A DNA stretch of 64,000 nucleotides, from positions 259,831,386-259,895,385 of the forward strand of contig NC_081406.1 in the NCBI RefSeq assembly GCF_030272615.1. The letters are read 5' to 3'. Under the pieces are notes generated by a model. That model did not search any database. It was not told where the DNA came from and saw only the letters and a program-made list of their open reading frames with translations. Positions 44,441-56,189 of this stretch are shown one piece after another; the stretch's first letter is position 1; each line of letters begins with the position of its first letter. Origin of the DNA: Cryptomeria japonica. Lineage: Eukaryota > Streptophyta > Pinopsida > Cupressales > Cupressaceae. Made by a program: the position numbers and the translations under genes.

Positions 44441-45977
44441 GTAGCAGATGCTTTGAGTAGAAGGCTACTAATAGTGCAAGAAGTGCAGATTCAGAGTATT
44501 GGAGTTGATTGCTTCAAGGATTTGTATCCAAATGATGAAGATTTTGTAGCCATTTACAAGGTTTGTCAAGAATTTCAAAACCATTTTCATAGTGAATATG
44601 TTGACTTTACCTGGCAAAATGGTTTGTTGTTTAGAGGTGGATAGTTGTGTGTTCCCAAAGGCTCAATGAGGGAAAATTTGATCCAAGAGAAGCACAATGG
44701 GTGTTTGAGTGATCATTTTGGTCTAAACAAGACATTGGAACTTGTGCAACATTTCTACTATTGGCCAAGAATGCAAAGGGATATTAGGAGGTATGTTGAA
44801 CAGTGTATGGTTTGTCAAAAGGCAAAAGGTACATCTACTAATGCAGGTCTTTATCAGCCATTACCCATTCCTACAAGGCCATGGGAATGTGTGAGTATGG
44901 ATTTTGTGGTTGGTTTACACCAAAACAAAGCTTGGTTTTGATAGCATTTTTGTTGTTGCTGATAGATTCAGTAAAATGGCACATTTTGTTCCTTGCAAAA
45001 CTACTCATGATACTAGTCACATTTCACACCTGTTTTTCAAAGAGGTTATTTGAATCCATGGTTTTCCTATTAGTATAGTTTCAGATAGAGATGTCAAATT
45101 CCTTGGACATTTTTGGAAAACTCTTTGGAAAAAATTGGGTACTAACTTGTCTTTTGGTTCAGCCTATCATCCCCAAACCGATGGCCAAACAAAGGTGGTT
45201 AATAGGACACTTGGTAACCTATTAAGGTGTTTGACAAAAGAGTATGGATAGAGTTGGGATCAGATTCTTCACCAAGCAGAGTTTGCCTACAATGATAGTG
45301 TCAACAGGTCTACTGGTAAGAGTCCTTTTGAGATAGTATATGGTATGCACCCAAGGGGTGTTATGGAGTTGAGAAACCTTGGTAATGTGCAAAAAAGAAG
45401 TGGTCAAGCTGATGATGTAGCTCAATCTATGAAGGAGGTTCATGATCAAGTAAAGCAAGCTCTCCAAGATGCCTCACAGAAGGTCAAAGCTAGAGTTGAT
45501 GCAACAAGGAAGGATGTCCAATTTTCAGTCAGTGACTTTGTGATGGTGCACTTGAATAAGTCCAGACTTCAAAAAGGAATTCCCAGAAAACTCCAAATGA
45601 GGAGGATATGTCCTTGTAAAGTTTTGGCTAAGTATGGCTCTAATGCTTATAAGATTGATTTGCCTAATGATGTTGCATTGTCTCCTATCTTCAATATTGC
45701 AGATTTGGTTGCATACAAAGGGAAGATTCCCAAGGAGGATGAGAGAGTTTCAGATGTTCACCAATCACTTTCAGACCTTCCTCTTCCTTCTACACCCATG
45801 CCTCAAGCTAAAAAGGTTTTGGATTCTAGGATTCTCAAAAAGACTCGACACCAAGTCTATATGAAGCATTTGATCAAGTGGAGGAAAAAACTAGAATCCA
45901 AGGCTACTTGGGTACTTGATTTAGACTTTATTCAGTCTAGAATTGATATCTCATTGGTGCCAAACCGAGTCACTTGA
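44441..45977 (+). pseudogene. Integrase with chromodomain-like tail, element 3
   Basis: HHCC zinc domain intact (HNGCLSDHFGLNK, then C-MVC). The core starts VSMDFVVGL; a frameshift near 44933 separates it from [11 protein letters not shown], then [13 protein letters not shown]. In the block [18 protein letters not shown] the usual catalytic Glu is Lys. Two more stops lie at about 45049 and 45248. The C-terminal part has FSVSDFVMVHLNKSRLQKG, PCKVLAKYGSNAYKIDLP and PIFNIADLVAY, then LIKWRKKLESKATWVLDLD, a chromodomain-like end typical of chromoviruses. Confidence 0.9.
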
Positions 45978-45990
45978 CTTCTTTGTTTTT

Positions 45991-45999
45991 GGGGGAGTA
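45991..45999 (+). promoter_or_regulatory. Polypurine tract, element 3
   Basis: GGGGGAGTA directly before the 3' LTR, after a T-run. Confidence 0.65.
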
Positions 46000-47815
46000 T
46001 GGTGCAAAAGCACCTAGTGAAACTAATGGAGCACTTCATCAAATTTTGGTTTGAAATTGCCTATGTTGGCCAAGATGGAATAATAGACTTTTTATATGTC
46101 CAAAGGAATTTTTTAGTGTGTTTAAGTATCTTTTGTATCTTAGTTTTGTTGTTTGTTGAGTTTTTGGTCTATTTTTGACCTATTGTGCTTTGTAAGCCTA
46201 AAATGGGCAAAATGTGGAAATATGGTCAAAACTCCGTATAAAGCCTTGATAGGCATTGAAATATATTTTTGTGGTTATATTAAACCATTTCACATGGTGG
46301 AGTTAAGTCTATTTGGCTCACAAGTCAAAAATGCTCATTGTACCAAAAATTATCAATGTTGTCAAGCAACATTTTGACAATATTTGGAAAATTTGTAAAA
46401 ATAAGGCAAAGGGTGGTTATTGGTCCATACCTAGGCATGATTTGGGTGGAGAATGAATATTTAAATCCTCATACAACTTTTTATCAGGTTGGCATTCGAA
46501 GAAAACAAGGTTTCAATACAAAAACTCAAGATTTTGTCATTTTTATTACACTTTTTGCTCCATATGCTATAGCAGTCCGTACTTCCTGAGCATTTGGCCA
46601 TATTGTATTCATTTGGGAAGTTTTTCCATGTTTTTTAAATCTCTTTGATATGAGTTTTTGTGCTGGTGTGAATTTTTAGCATTGTAGCAAAATTATTTTG
46701 TTTTACCCTGTTCTTGGTTGAGTAAGGGTTTGGCTTCAATAATGGAAGCAACTTGATTTTATTTGGCTCTTTCTCCGTGACCTTTGAAAGTCAATTTTTT
46801 GTACATATCCTTTTTTTACATATGAGTTTTTTTTTTTATGGCAATGGCAAAGAAAGTGGCTTTTGTTGCTAACTAGGCAAGCTCTTATAGCCCGGCTAGT
46901 GAACTTTCACAGTGAAAACAAAGTTGCTCTACAAACCCTCACCAAGTGAACCTTATTTTGGTTTCCCAAGGTGGAATGAAGTTTTATCAGATTTTTTAAG
47001 CCATATGGAAGAGTTTTCAAATGAATAATTAGTTGAGAAATGCATTTTGAGCAGCCAAAGTATTGAAATACAATGGTTTTTTAACACTTTTCCTCTTGAA
47101 ACTTGGTTGCACATCAAGTGTTTGTCTTTATGCTATAGCGAAGGAAGTTTGAAGGCTTCATAATGATGGTACAGACCTTATCAAGATATTTGGTGGTTTG
47201 AAGAAGTGTTTGTAATGGTGTTGGGGTGTTAGAAGACTTGAAACCCTTAAAAACCCTTGTTTTTAGGCACATATATAGGACAGTCATTGTACGGCCCTGT
47301 CAGACCTCCTCATAGAAAAAAATTGAAATTTATCCATAAAGGGTATCCATAAATGAAAAGGTTTCATGAGGTGTTTTGGCATTTTGTGGAGTTATAAGCA
47401 TTTTAGCAGTTTTGGAGGGCTAATTGGGGCTCTTTTCTTGTAGCCCTGTTTTGAGCTTTTCCTCAAATCGGGTAAGAAGAAAAATTGAAAGACCATCAAA
47501 CCAAGTTGAATTAATCCTAATAGGATGTTAGACAATGTCCTAGACCTCCTACAACTCTTGGTGAGTGATCTTGGTGTTTGGAGCTAAGAAGCAAACTTAC
47601 ACCTTTGTGAGTCTTGAGAGCAAGTATGAATGAAAATAAGAACTAACATGGTAGGAAGATCAAAGGGTTGGTATGAAGCATAGAGAAGGAAAGAAATCAA
47701 AGAAACAGTACCTAAAAAAGTGGCAAAACCTTTAACAATTACCTTTGAGGGAACTTGCAAGCGAAATTGATTACAAACACACAATTTGAGCCATTTTTTG
47801 AGTATCTCCCTATTA
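46000..47815 (+). repeat. 3' LTR of element 3
   Basis: 1,816 bp, TGGTGCAAAAGCACC... to ...TCTCCCTATTA, the final CA mutated to TA. TATATAG near 47275. Differences from the 5' LTR are scattered. Confidence 0.95.
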
Positions 47816-49589
47816 GTTACTCTTCGATCTATTATCATAGTGTTTTTAATTCCCAAAGTAATGTCCTAACTAGAATTATTTGGAGATATTTTATTCTGAA
47901 TTCTTTGCAATCCACATTACGCATGCACATATAATTTTTTCCGTTAAATCTATGCTTCTTCTTCTTCCTGGAAACCTGTAAAATAGCAAAAATCCCACTG
48001 CAATGTCAAACATTTCATTCACATATATTATTTGCATTCTTGAGACTCATTCTCTTACACCCACCTAACCACCAAAATTCTCTCTACAAAGAAATGTCTA
48101 TAGGTTAAAAGCGGGCCCATCGCCAACATGTTCCGATTTGGACACCAAATTTTTGTTTGGCTGGTCAACTAGAGCTCCCACTACGTCTTCACTCATGTCT
48201 GATATGCATCTAACCAAGAGAGAGGATTTTGGGTGCCATTTATCGTGTTTTGTTTTTCCTTGTACTACTCTCCAATACGCCACTTTTTGAATCCGTCATC
48301 TCCAATGTCTTCAAATTTCAAGAATAGTTGAAGAATCACAACTCACTAAGTCAAAATCTGAGGTCAAATTTCATTCTTTGAAATAGGGGCAAAATTCATT
48401 CTTATTAATTACAGTGATTTTCTTATTGATTGAACAATAAGAGTTGACATTGGCTTTGGGCAAGGCTTCCATGCCCAACAAGAAGATGATAATAACCACA
48501 GTGAACACAATGTGGATGGAGCCTAGCCCCATTTTGTATTTGTTTATGAAGAGCTTTGAAATTGGGGCGGGAATAGGATCAAAGGTAAGCTATTTTTTCA
48601 TCATTATAGTTGTAGTACAGGTGGAAACACCAACATGAGGTTTGACTTGAGCAAGCTTCTATACAACACAACCTTTTTTCACTCTTTTATGTGTACAAGT
48701 CACATACCCAATAGTGAAGAGTTTCATACTTTCATAGGTAAAATAGAGACATATGGTCCCATACTTTTAATGGAGAAAACTGTAGGTCTATTGTCAATTT
48801 GCACACTTAAAATACACTTTTAGGTTACATTCAAAGGGAGCAATCTATAGAATAAGCTGACTTGAAATCTGTAAGGACCTAGGTTTTTTTTACATAATAT
48901 AAAACTCACTAATTCTCATAATGTCCTTCATAGCTAAGTATCAAAAACATCCATCATTTCTTGGACTACCTACATACCACATATCCACAGTGATCAAGAC
49001 ATTGAATGATCACAATGTGAAATATGTACTTTTGTTAATTCTATGTCTATGCAACCATATGAGTGGGTATCCAACCCTTTCTAGAATCCATAACCACATC
49101 AATAGGAATATCAATAATGCCATAATTTATCGCAAGGTCCCATGGGTGAGGAATTCCATAAGCCTCCATATTTGTAAATGAACTTCTAAAGCAACATGTA
49201 ACTTGTGAAGTGGCTAAAGTTATTTCAACATCACTTTCCATTTGTTAGATATATCTTGAGGAGGGACACACAAAATGAAATGAATCAATGCTACAATCAT
49301 AATCTTTTATCTCATGTACTCTTAGTATTAATGTGTGTCACACCATTAAAGCAACTTAAAAAATTTGATTGTAGCACTCTTCATGCATCTCTTTAAATCA
49401 TGCCCACTATATTTGAATGGAATATTATTAGCAATCCCAATGAAGATCAAATCTTAATACCCCCCACAACGTTTTTGAGGTTCTACGAAACCATAATACA
49501 CATGTTGAATCCTATTATCTTGCTACAATTTGATGCAGATGTCACACTCTACTTTTCCGAAGACAAACTTAATTACCCAAAATTATAAG
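47816..49589. other. Low-copy flank with possible decayed gene
   Basis: Begins with the right GTTAC. 48420-49589 has several short frames on both strands that I cannot assign. It continues after element 4 at 61371, so the locus was once contiguous. Low confidence in any gene here. Confidence 0.35.
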
Positions 49590-51063
49590 TGTATGTGGGA
49601 AAAAGTGGTATCAACCTGCAAGAGGAGAAAACAATTCTAACACACATAAAACATTGCATTAGAGGTTAGAAATTCAAACAAAGCAAGTTAAATGAATCTA
49701 AACTCTTTAAAATCATTCCATGTTCCTCTATCTCCAAGGATCTTCAAGATTCAAGGTGGCTCTCAGCTTGGAAGATCACTTCATTCTTTAAGATGACAAC
49801 CTAAAGAACAAGATTTATGATTCTAAGATCTAAATGGAATGCAACCAAGATCCTAGTTATGATTTAGATATGAAACTAGATGATGATAAGATGCAAGATA
49901 TTGATATGAAGCTTGAACTAGTATGAAAATGATACTAAGATGAAGCTAACATGATATATCTAAGATTATAATTCTATCAAAATGATCTAAAATTATATTC
50001 TATCAAAGAGAGATGATATGCTTAATGTTATGAGACTATAAGTTTGATGCACAAAGACTTGATTTTTTTGAAGAAGGAATGAACTCTATTTATAGGGAAA
50101 ATAGGGCAATGGATGGTCAAGATTGGATAATCTTATCGAGGCCCAGGATTGAAAGTTATCAATCCATGTTTACAATTCTCACCAATGAAATGGTGACAAT
50201 TGTCAACATAAGACTGCTTGAGAGGAGATGTAAGAAGCATTAAATGCTTGAAAAGACCTCATGGTTACCTTAGGAGGTAAGGGTTAAGGTTAGGTTAGGG
50301 TTATCTAATGGATAAAGCTCTTACCCAAGGGGTAAACTCTTGTGCAAGGGTTAAAGGGATAACCAAGGGTAAAGCCATGAGTGCTTGATGAGACCCCTGG
50401 GTTAGATGAAGGTTGAGTTAGGCAAAAAGTATCTAACCATGCCAAAAGGGTTAGTTAACCATTAATGGTTTGGAAGACTTTGGGGACAAATTTGTAAGAG
50501 TCCTTCCAGATTTGGGGGAACTCAACAAGTTAGCTTGTTGAAGGCATAAAGGCTTTAATGTCTTTGGAAGACTTTACTCCAAATTTGAGAAGTGACATCC
50601 TCAAATTTAGGGAAATGGGATGATTGAAGGGTTTAGGCTAATTGATTAGGATTAGATGGGTTCTAGAAGAATTTAGAAGGGGGGTTTAGGAGGCAAGTGG
50701 GAGATGTAGGAGAATGCAAGTGGATGGAGGATAATTTTAATTAAAATAAATTGCTTTATTTTAACAAAATAGATGCAAGTGGAGGATTTAAATAAATTTA
50801 GATTTATTTAAATGCAAATGAGATTTTAATTAAATGTAGATTTAATTAAAATGGGAAAGGGGATAAATTGATATTTTTAATTAAATATGAATTTAATTAA
50901 AATGGCTAGAGGAGGGGTATTTAATTAAATGTGAATTTAATTAAATGGCTTGGATGGAAGAAGGGTATATTAATTAAATCTTAATTTAATTAATTGGAAG
51001 AATTAAGAATAATTAAATGAATAAAATTCACTTAATTCATTGTGCAACTTTTAGGTGTCTACA
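49590..51063 (-). repeat. 3' LTR of element 4
   Basis: Minus strand begins TGTAGACACCTAAAAGTTGC and ends ACATACA. TATAAATAG on the minus strand at 50096-50104. U3 has ATTTAATTAAAT-type palindromes at 50730-51050. Confidence 0.92.
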
Positions 51064-51108
51064 TTTTACCCCTCTTTGAGTTAACGTGTGACCACATGTT
51101 GATTCAAA
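51064..51108 (-). promoter_or_regulatory. Polypurine tract and stem-loop, element 4
   Basis: AAAGAGGGGTAAAA on the minus strand at 51064-51077. Arms 51075-51090 and 51093-51108 can pair over 16 positions with mismatches or G-T pairs. Sequence differs from elements 1 and 2 but the fold and its overlap with the PPT are the same. Confidence 0.65.
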
Positions 51109-51472
51109 GAAAATTTGTCGGGTATGCTGTCAAAATTTGATCGATATGATGTCGTGGATATGAAAAATTAATTTGATATGAAAAGTCGATATGATGCCCC
51201 AGATTTGATGAACGATATTGATGATGCCCCAGATATGAAGAATTGATTTGATATGAAAATTTGATATGAAACTGATATGAAATTGATGTCAAGATTTGAT
51301 ATGATAATGCCCCCTCAGGAGATTGTTCATGTACAAAAGGCATGAATGATCTCTCGAAAGAAGAAGAATGCTATTTGAAAGATAGAAGAGTGGATAATGA
51401 TGACATGCATGAGTTTGATAAGATTGATTAGATTGATTGGATTGAGATTAAGATTGATCAGATTAAGATCAA

Positions 51473-51800
51473 GTCTGGTTTCAGGAATGATACCTCATGT
51501 ATAAGACATGGATGATCGAGCATCTGGTTTTAAGAATGATACCACTTGCATAAGACATGGATGATCGAGCGTCTGGTTTTAGGAATGATACCACCTACAT
51601 AAGACATGGATGATCAAGCATCTAGTTTCAGGAATGATATATCCTGTATAAGAGCTGATCAAAACATCTAGTTTCAGAAACGATATATCCTGTATAAGAG
51701 CTGATCAAAACATCTGGTTTTAGGAATGATATATCCTGTATAAGAGCTGATCAAAACATCTGGTTTAAGGAAAGATACATCCTGTATAAGACATGATAGA
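51473..51800 (-). repeat. Seven 46-49-bp tandem repeats
   Basis: Units begin TCTGGTTTTAGGAATGATA and contain CATAAGACATGGATGATC or GTATAAGAGCTGATCAAAAC. Two subtypes, three longer then four shorter. Related longer units lie at 53010-53250. Confidence 0.85.
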
Positions 51801-53009
51801 AGATAGTTTGGAAGAATGATGAAGATATGAAAGTGAAGAAAGATTCCATGATGATACGATAGATATGCATTCGATGGATGCAATGATGAATGCGACTAGA
51901 TGATAATGATGTGATGTATCTTGAAAATGAGATGTATGATAATGATAATGAAATGATACTAATGCAAGATTAAGATGATAATGATGTGCAACTAATGCAA
52001 GATTAAAAATGATGTAAAACCTAATGCAAGATTAAGATGATAATGATGTGCAACTAATGCAAAGCTTAATATGCATTCTCGTTCTCAATGTTACCATCTA
52101 TTGTGATCAAAGTGCCAATGCTTCCTTTGTTTTTATCATCGAGCCTTGATTTGTTGGAAGTTGATACAAGCATCATGGTATAATTGAAGCATAATGACCT
52201 GAGTATAACTTACATGGATTTTGATATTGCAAGACGACACAAGCATCGAGGTATAATTGAACCAAGATGACCTGAGTGTTTCTTGCATAAACAGACAAGA
52301 GTTAACCTTTGTCCCATACAAATCCGAAATGTCCTCAGTGATATGTTACTTGATCACGTCGTAAGACAAATTTGTATGATAAAAGACTTCACTCACAGAT
52401 AGAAGACAAATAAAACATCGCATTCCTTCCTTGCTTCTCTAGTCATTGAGACATCCTTGAGTTACTTAGGAGATTTGATAAGAAAAAATTAACAACCATA
52501 AGTACACATGCATGCTATTGGAAATGTATTCTTGTCAATTTAAAACATCTTCCAAATAGATCTTTGTTTAGTTGAAATTAGTTCAAGTCTGTGATGTCTA
52601 GCCTTCTTGCATTATCGTTTGTCATTTGTTTGTTGTTCTGATCCTTGTTGTCTTGCTACATGTTTGGTCTGATGTTGAAAATCTTGAAGGCGAAATGCCC
52701 CCGGCGAGGTTAGGATCTTGCCCCTTGTTGTTGATACTACTTCGATATGGATATGTACACTGATCACCAAGCCAGGTGGGATATGATTTGGATAACTGAT
52801 TTAGATAAACCAAGGATAGTGACTATGCTAAGTATGTCCAAGATTGATAAGTATTTGTGAATTTCTGGTGATATCTCAGATGGGCGGATATGATATGTAC
52901 AATATGATTTATGAAACATGCACTGCCATCAATTGATAAAGATAAGGCCAACTTAGAACAAAATCAACAGTCATACTGATTTATGTCATTGTTTTGATTT
53001 GTTCAATGA
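51801..53009 (-). other. Interior of element 4, no gene
   Basis: GATGATAATGATG-rich low complexity near 51840-52080, then unremarkable sequence with short frames only. Confidence 0.5.
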
Positions 53010-53250
53010 TTGATAAGAGTGTTTGGTTTCAAAGAGTGAGTACCCCATATAAGACCAATCTGTCTAGTTTTGAGTGTACCTATCCTTGTATAAGACATTT
53101 TGATGTTGATGTTGATAGATGGATTGATTATCAAGACTCGATGATTGATAGGAATGTCTAGTTTCAAAGAAAGAGTACCTCGTATAAGACCGATATGTCT
53201 GGTTTTGAGTGTACCTATCCCTATATAAGGCATGTTTGATGTTGATGTTG
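53010..53250 (-). repeat. Two ~137-bp units related to the 46-49-bp repeat
   Basis: Starts near 53017 and 53154; each has TCTAGTTTCAAAGAAAGAGTACC, in 20-base steps, followed by TATAAGACC, GTCTGGTTTTGAGTGTACC and GATGTTGATGTTGAT. Confidence 0.7.
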
Positions 53251-53589
53251 ATTTCAAGTAATGAATTGAATAACAAGACATGCAATTAGTTTGATTGCAG
53301 ACTTTGAGAGTTTTCCTATTGTTGATTTGATTTGATGGATGGTCCATGCTTTCATGTTTTTTATTTTATTTTTTATTTTTTTAATTTTTAGCTTTTGGAT
53401 ATTTTGATTTTTTGAGTTGTTTGGATTAGAAGAAAGATGCATTTGGTTGCCCCAATGTATAGCAAGACAAGGAATATTATGAATGGATGACTGAACCATT
53501 GAGGTGGAAATGGATTTTTTGTGTCCATAGTTTTGGTCAAGATCAAGGATGGAAAAGGGGATATGGATGGAGATAGGATATGGATAGGA

Positions 53590-54010
53590 GAAACAAGATC
53601 ATGGATAACACTGGATGATAGATGATGGAAGAAATGAATAGATAGGATAAGGGATATGGATTAGAGGATATGGATGAGGTGAAGCAAGATCATAGATAGC
53701 ACTAGATGATGGAATCAATGGATAGATAGGATAAGGGATATGGATGAGGTGAAGCAAGATTGTAGATAGCACTAGATGATAGAAGCAATGAATAGATAGG
53801 ATAGATGGTTTGGATAAAGTGAAGAAAGATTGTAGATAGCACTGGATCATAGAAGCAATGAATAGATAGGATAAGGGATATGGATTAGCAGATATGGATG
53901 AGGTGAAGAAAGATTGTAGATAGCACTAGATGATAGAAGCAATGAATAGATAGGATAAGGGATATGGGTTAGAGGATACGAATAAGGTGAAGCAAGATCG
54001 TAGATAATGA
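53590..54010 (-). repeat. 70-90-bp tandem repeats, GATAGCACTAGATGATAG
   Basis: Five units at about 53606, 53697, 53766, 53836 and 53921, spacing 91, 69, 70 and 85 bp; the longer units carry an extra GGATTAGAGGATATGG. Confidence 0.8.
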
Positions 54011-54015
54011 TGAAG

Positions 54016-54570
54016 TTAGATAGGGTAATGGATATTGGAGGAAGGATAATGGGAGATATGGTAGGAAGAATAGAGTGGATGAACTTTGCCCCAAGCATAG
54101 AGGTTTCCATTTGCAAAGAGGTGATATGTAAGATTGTCACAACATTTAGCACCACCTGAATAAGTGTTCCTGAACTTTTCAAATATAGAGACCCAACCCA
54201 TACTTAGAACCTCCAAAAATTTCAACTGAACATTTCTAGCAACTGGGAAGAATACTCAAAAGGGAAGAAGAATCTTAAACAGGATCAAGGTACTTAGTCT
54301 TTGATTACCCATGTGTGTGCAAGTGGGTTCATTCCAGCTCATATAATCATTGTAATCTTCAGAATCCAACGTGGCTAGCTACATGAGTTACCCTGACTTC
54401 AAAAGCATCTCGAATAGAGCCTCACTACCAGTGAGCGTCCATTGCCCCGACAAGGTTATCATTGTAATCTCACAAATATTGCTCCATTGCCAGCCAGACG
54501 TCCATAGCCCTGATGGAGTTACTTGCATGTTCCCATAGCCAAGCATTTTGATTTTCTTGATATTGATTTT
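54016..54570 (-). other. Unassigned minus-strand frames beside the Copia-like LTR
   Basis: Short frames at 54016-54225 (FRNTYSGGAKCCDNLTYHLF) and 54388-54570 (SGLWTSGWQWSNICEITMI). Not recognised. 54240-54385 has nothing supported. Confidence 0.3.
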
Positions 54571-54943
54571 TGTTGGAGTTGAGAAATACAACACCACAGG
54601 AGCCCAAATGATCTCTGCAAGCTGAAACACCTGTTACAAGGAGAAGCAAGGAAGCAAATCACAGAAGAAAGAAATACACAGAAAATATGCTCAAAAAGAG
54701 AGAGCTCAATATTCACAAAATATGTAATGTAAAAACCTTCTTCTTATAATGAAAAGAATGAACTCAACCTTTAATAGGTCAAGAAACCCTAAAAGGGAAA
54801 ACCTAGGTTTGCACATAATAATTAATAAAAGAATTAATTATTATGCACCTAAAGTTAGCTTAAGTGTAAAAGAGATAAAGGGAACTTAAACAATTAAACA
54901 AATATTGTTTAATTAATCAAGTAAATACCCGAATACTCTAACA
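54571..54943 (-). repeat. Copia-like LTR, 3' LTR of a minus-strand element
   Basis: 373 bp. Minus strand starts TGTTAGAGTATTCGGG and ends ACTCCAACA. The minus strand upstream reads CTTAAGGGGGGGTG, a polypurine tract, so the interior of this element lies to the right. Confidence 0.8.
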
Positions 54944-55804
54944 CCCCCCCTTAAGCTAGACTTAGGGAGAAGCTAAAACCTAGAACAGCTACTAAAAGCA
55001 ATAAAGATGGGTCCCGGCAATAAGGCTTGATTAGGTACCCAAATACAATGAAATCTCTATGAACTGGAGAAATAGAGAAAACCACATGGGAACAAAAATC
55101 TACTCCAAAAAGAGATGGAAAAGAACACCACTAAAGCATAAAATAGATGCAAACACTGTCAAAGAGAAACTACTGATCTGAAGAACCTCCACTAAAATAG
55201 AACATGACCAGGTAGAGAAGACTGTAATCTGTATGAGTGCCCTCAAATGACACTACTCGAATTAGATGGCAAACAAGGCAAACACTGAACTCGAAGATAT
55301 AGATGGCATGTGAAACCAAAGCTTGAAGAGCTGATCAATCTAACCATGTAAGCATTAGAACCAACAGAACAAACCTCCCCATAATGCTGAAGAGGGAGAG
55401 GGACATGAACACTGAAAAGAACGGCCAAGAAGAACTGGATGACGAAGAACCAAGAACATCAAAGGTGCTGAGAAAAGGACATGGTGTCGTGGAAGGAACA
55501 CTCACTTGACACACATCATGAGGTGAATGTCATGGAAGGAACACTCACTAGACAACGGTAGATGGCAAACAAGGCGAATATCAACCCCCTCATGGCACTT
55601 TATAAGTAGTGCATGTACAACAAGGCACAAGATGTGCATGATCCCAAGTAAATAGTGGAAGATGACACTTTATCCCAGTGCATTTGCATATATACAATGC
55701 TACAATGATAACAAGACTGGAAATAGAAACGAGAACCAAAATAGGCATTTGTGTCATTTTGTCACATGCTTGCCCATGCTCGAATCTAGCATGAGCAAGA
55801 AAAT
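54944..55804 (-). mobile_element. 3' interior of the minus-strand Copia-like element
   Basis: 861 bp, no recognisable pol. Contains a short duplication with GGAAGGAACACTCACT (near 55492 and 55534) and AGATGGCAAACAAGGC twice (55264, 55560). No frame of note. Confidence 0.5.
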
Positions 55805-56177
55805 TGTTAGAGTATTTAGGTATTTACTTGATTAATTAAACAATATTTGTTTAATTGTTTAAGTTCCCTTTATCTCTTTTACACTTAAGCTAACTTTAGG
55901 TGCATAATAATTAATTCTTTTATTAATTATTATGTGCAAACCTAGGTTTTTCCTTTTAGGGTTTCTTGACCTATTAAAGGTTGAGTTCATTCTTTTCATT
56001 GTAAGAAGAAGGTTTTTACATTACACATTTTGTGAATATTGAGCTCTCTCTTTTTGAGCATATTTTCTGTGTATTTCTTTCTTTTGTGATTTGCTTCCTT
56101 GCTTCTCCTTGTAACAGGTTTTTCAGCTTGCAAAGATCATTTTGGCTCTTGTGGTGTTGTATTTCTCGACTCCAACA
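55805..56177 (+). repeat. Copia-like LTR, 5' LTR of a plus-strand element
   Basis: 373 bp, TGTTAGAGTATTTAGG to ACTCCAACA, same length as 54571-54943 and inverted to it. Followed directly by a perfect TGGTATCAGAGC. Confidence 0.85.
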
Positions 56178-56189
56178 TGGTATCAGAGC
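56178..56189 (+). promoter_or_regulatory. Primer binding site, Copia-like element
   Basis: TGGTATCAGAGC, exact match to the plant initiator-methionine tRNA site, with no spacer after the LTR. Confidence 0.8.

Larger units (their letters stand above)
39522..47815 (+). mobile_element. Element 3: decayed chromodomain-type Ty3/gypsy retrotransposon
   Basis: 8,294 bp, plus strand. Perfect 5-bp target duplication GTTAC at 39517-39521 and 47816-47820. LTRs 39522-41339 (1,818 bp) and 46000-47815 (1,816 bp). Internal order gag, protease, RT, RNase H, integrase, chromodomain-like tail. All frames are broken by stops and shifts, so it is inactive. Its gag and protease resemble those of units A-C. Confidence 0.95.

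Noticed and set aside
49400-49588. Frame with LLQFDADVTLYFSEDKLN, vaguely like the end of a plant aspartic protease
   Set aside because: Too short and without catalytic motifs; kept only as possible decayed gene.
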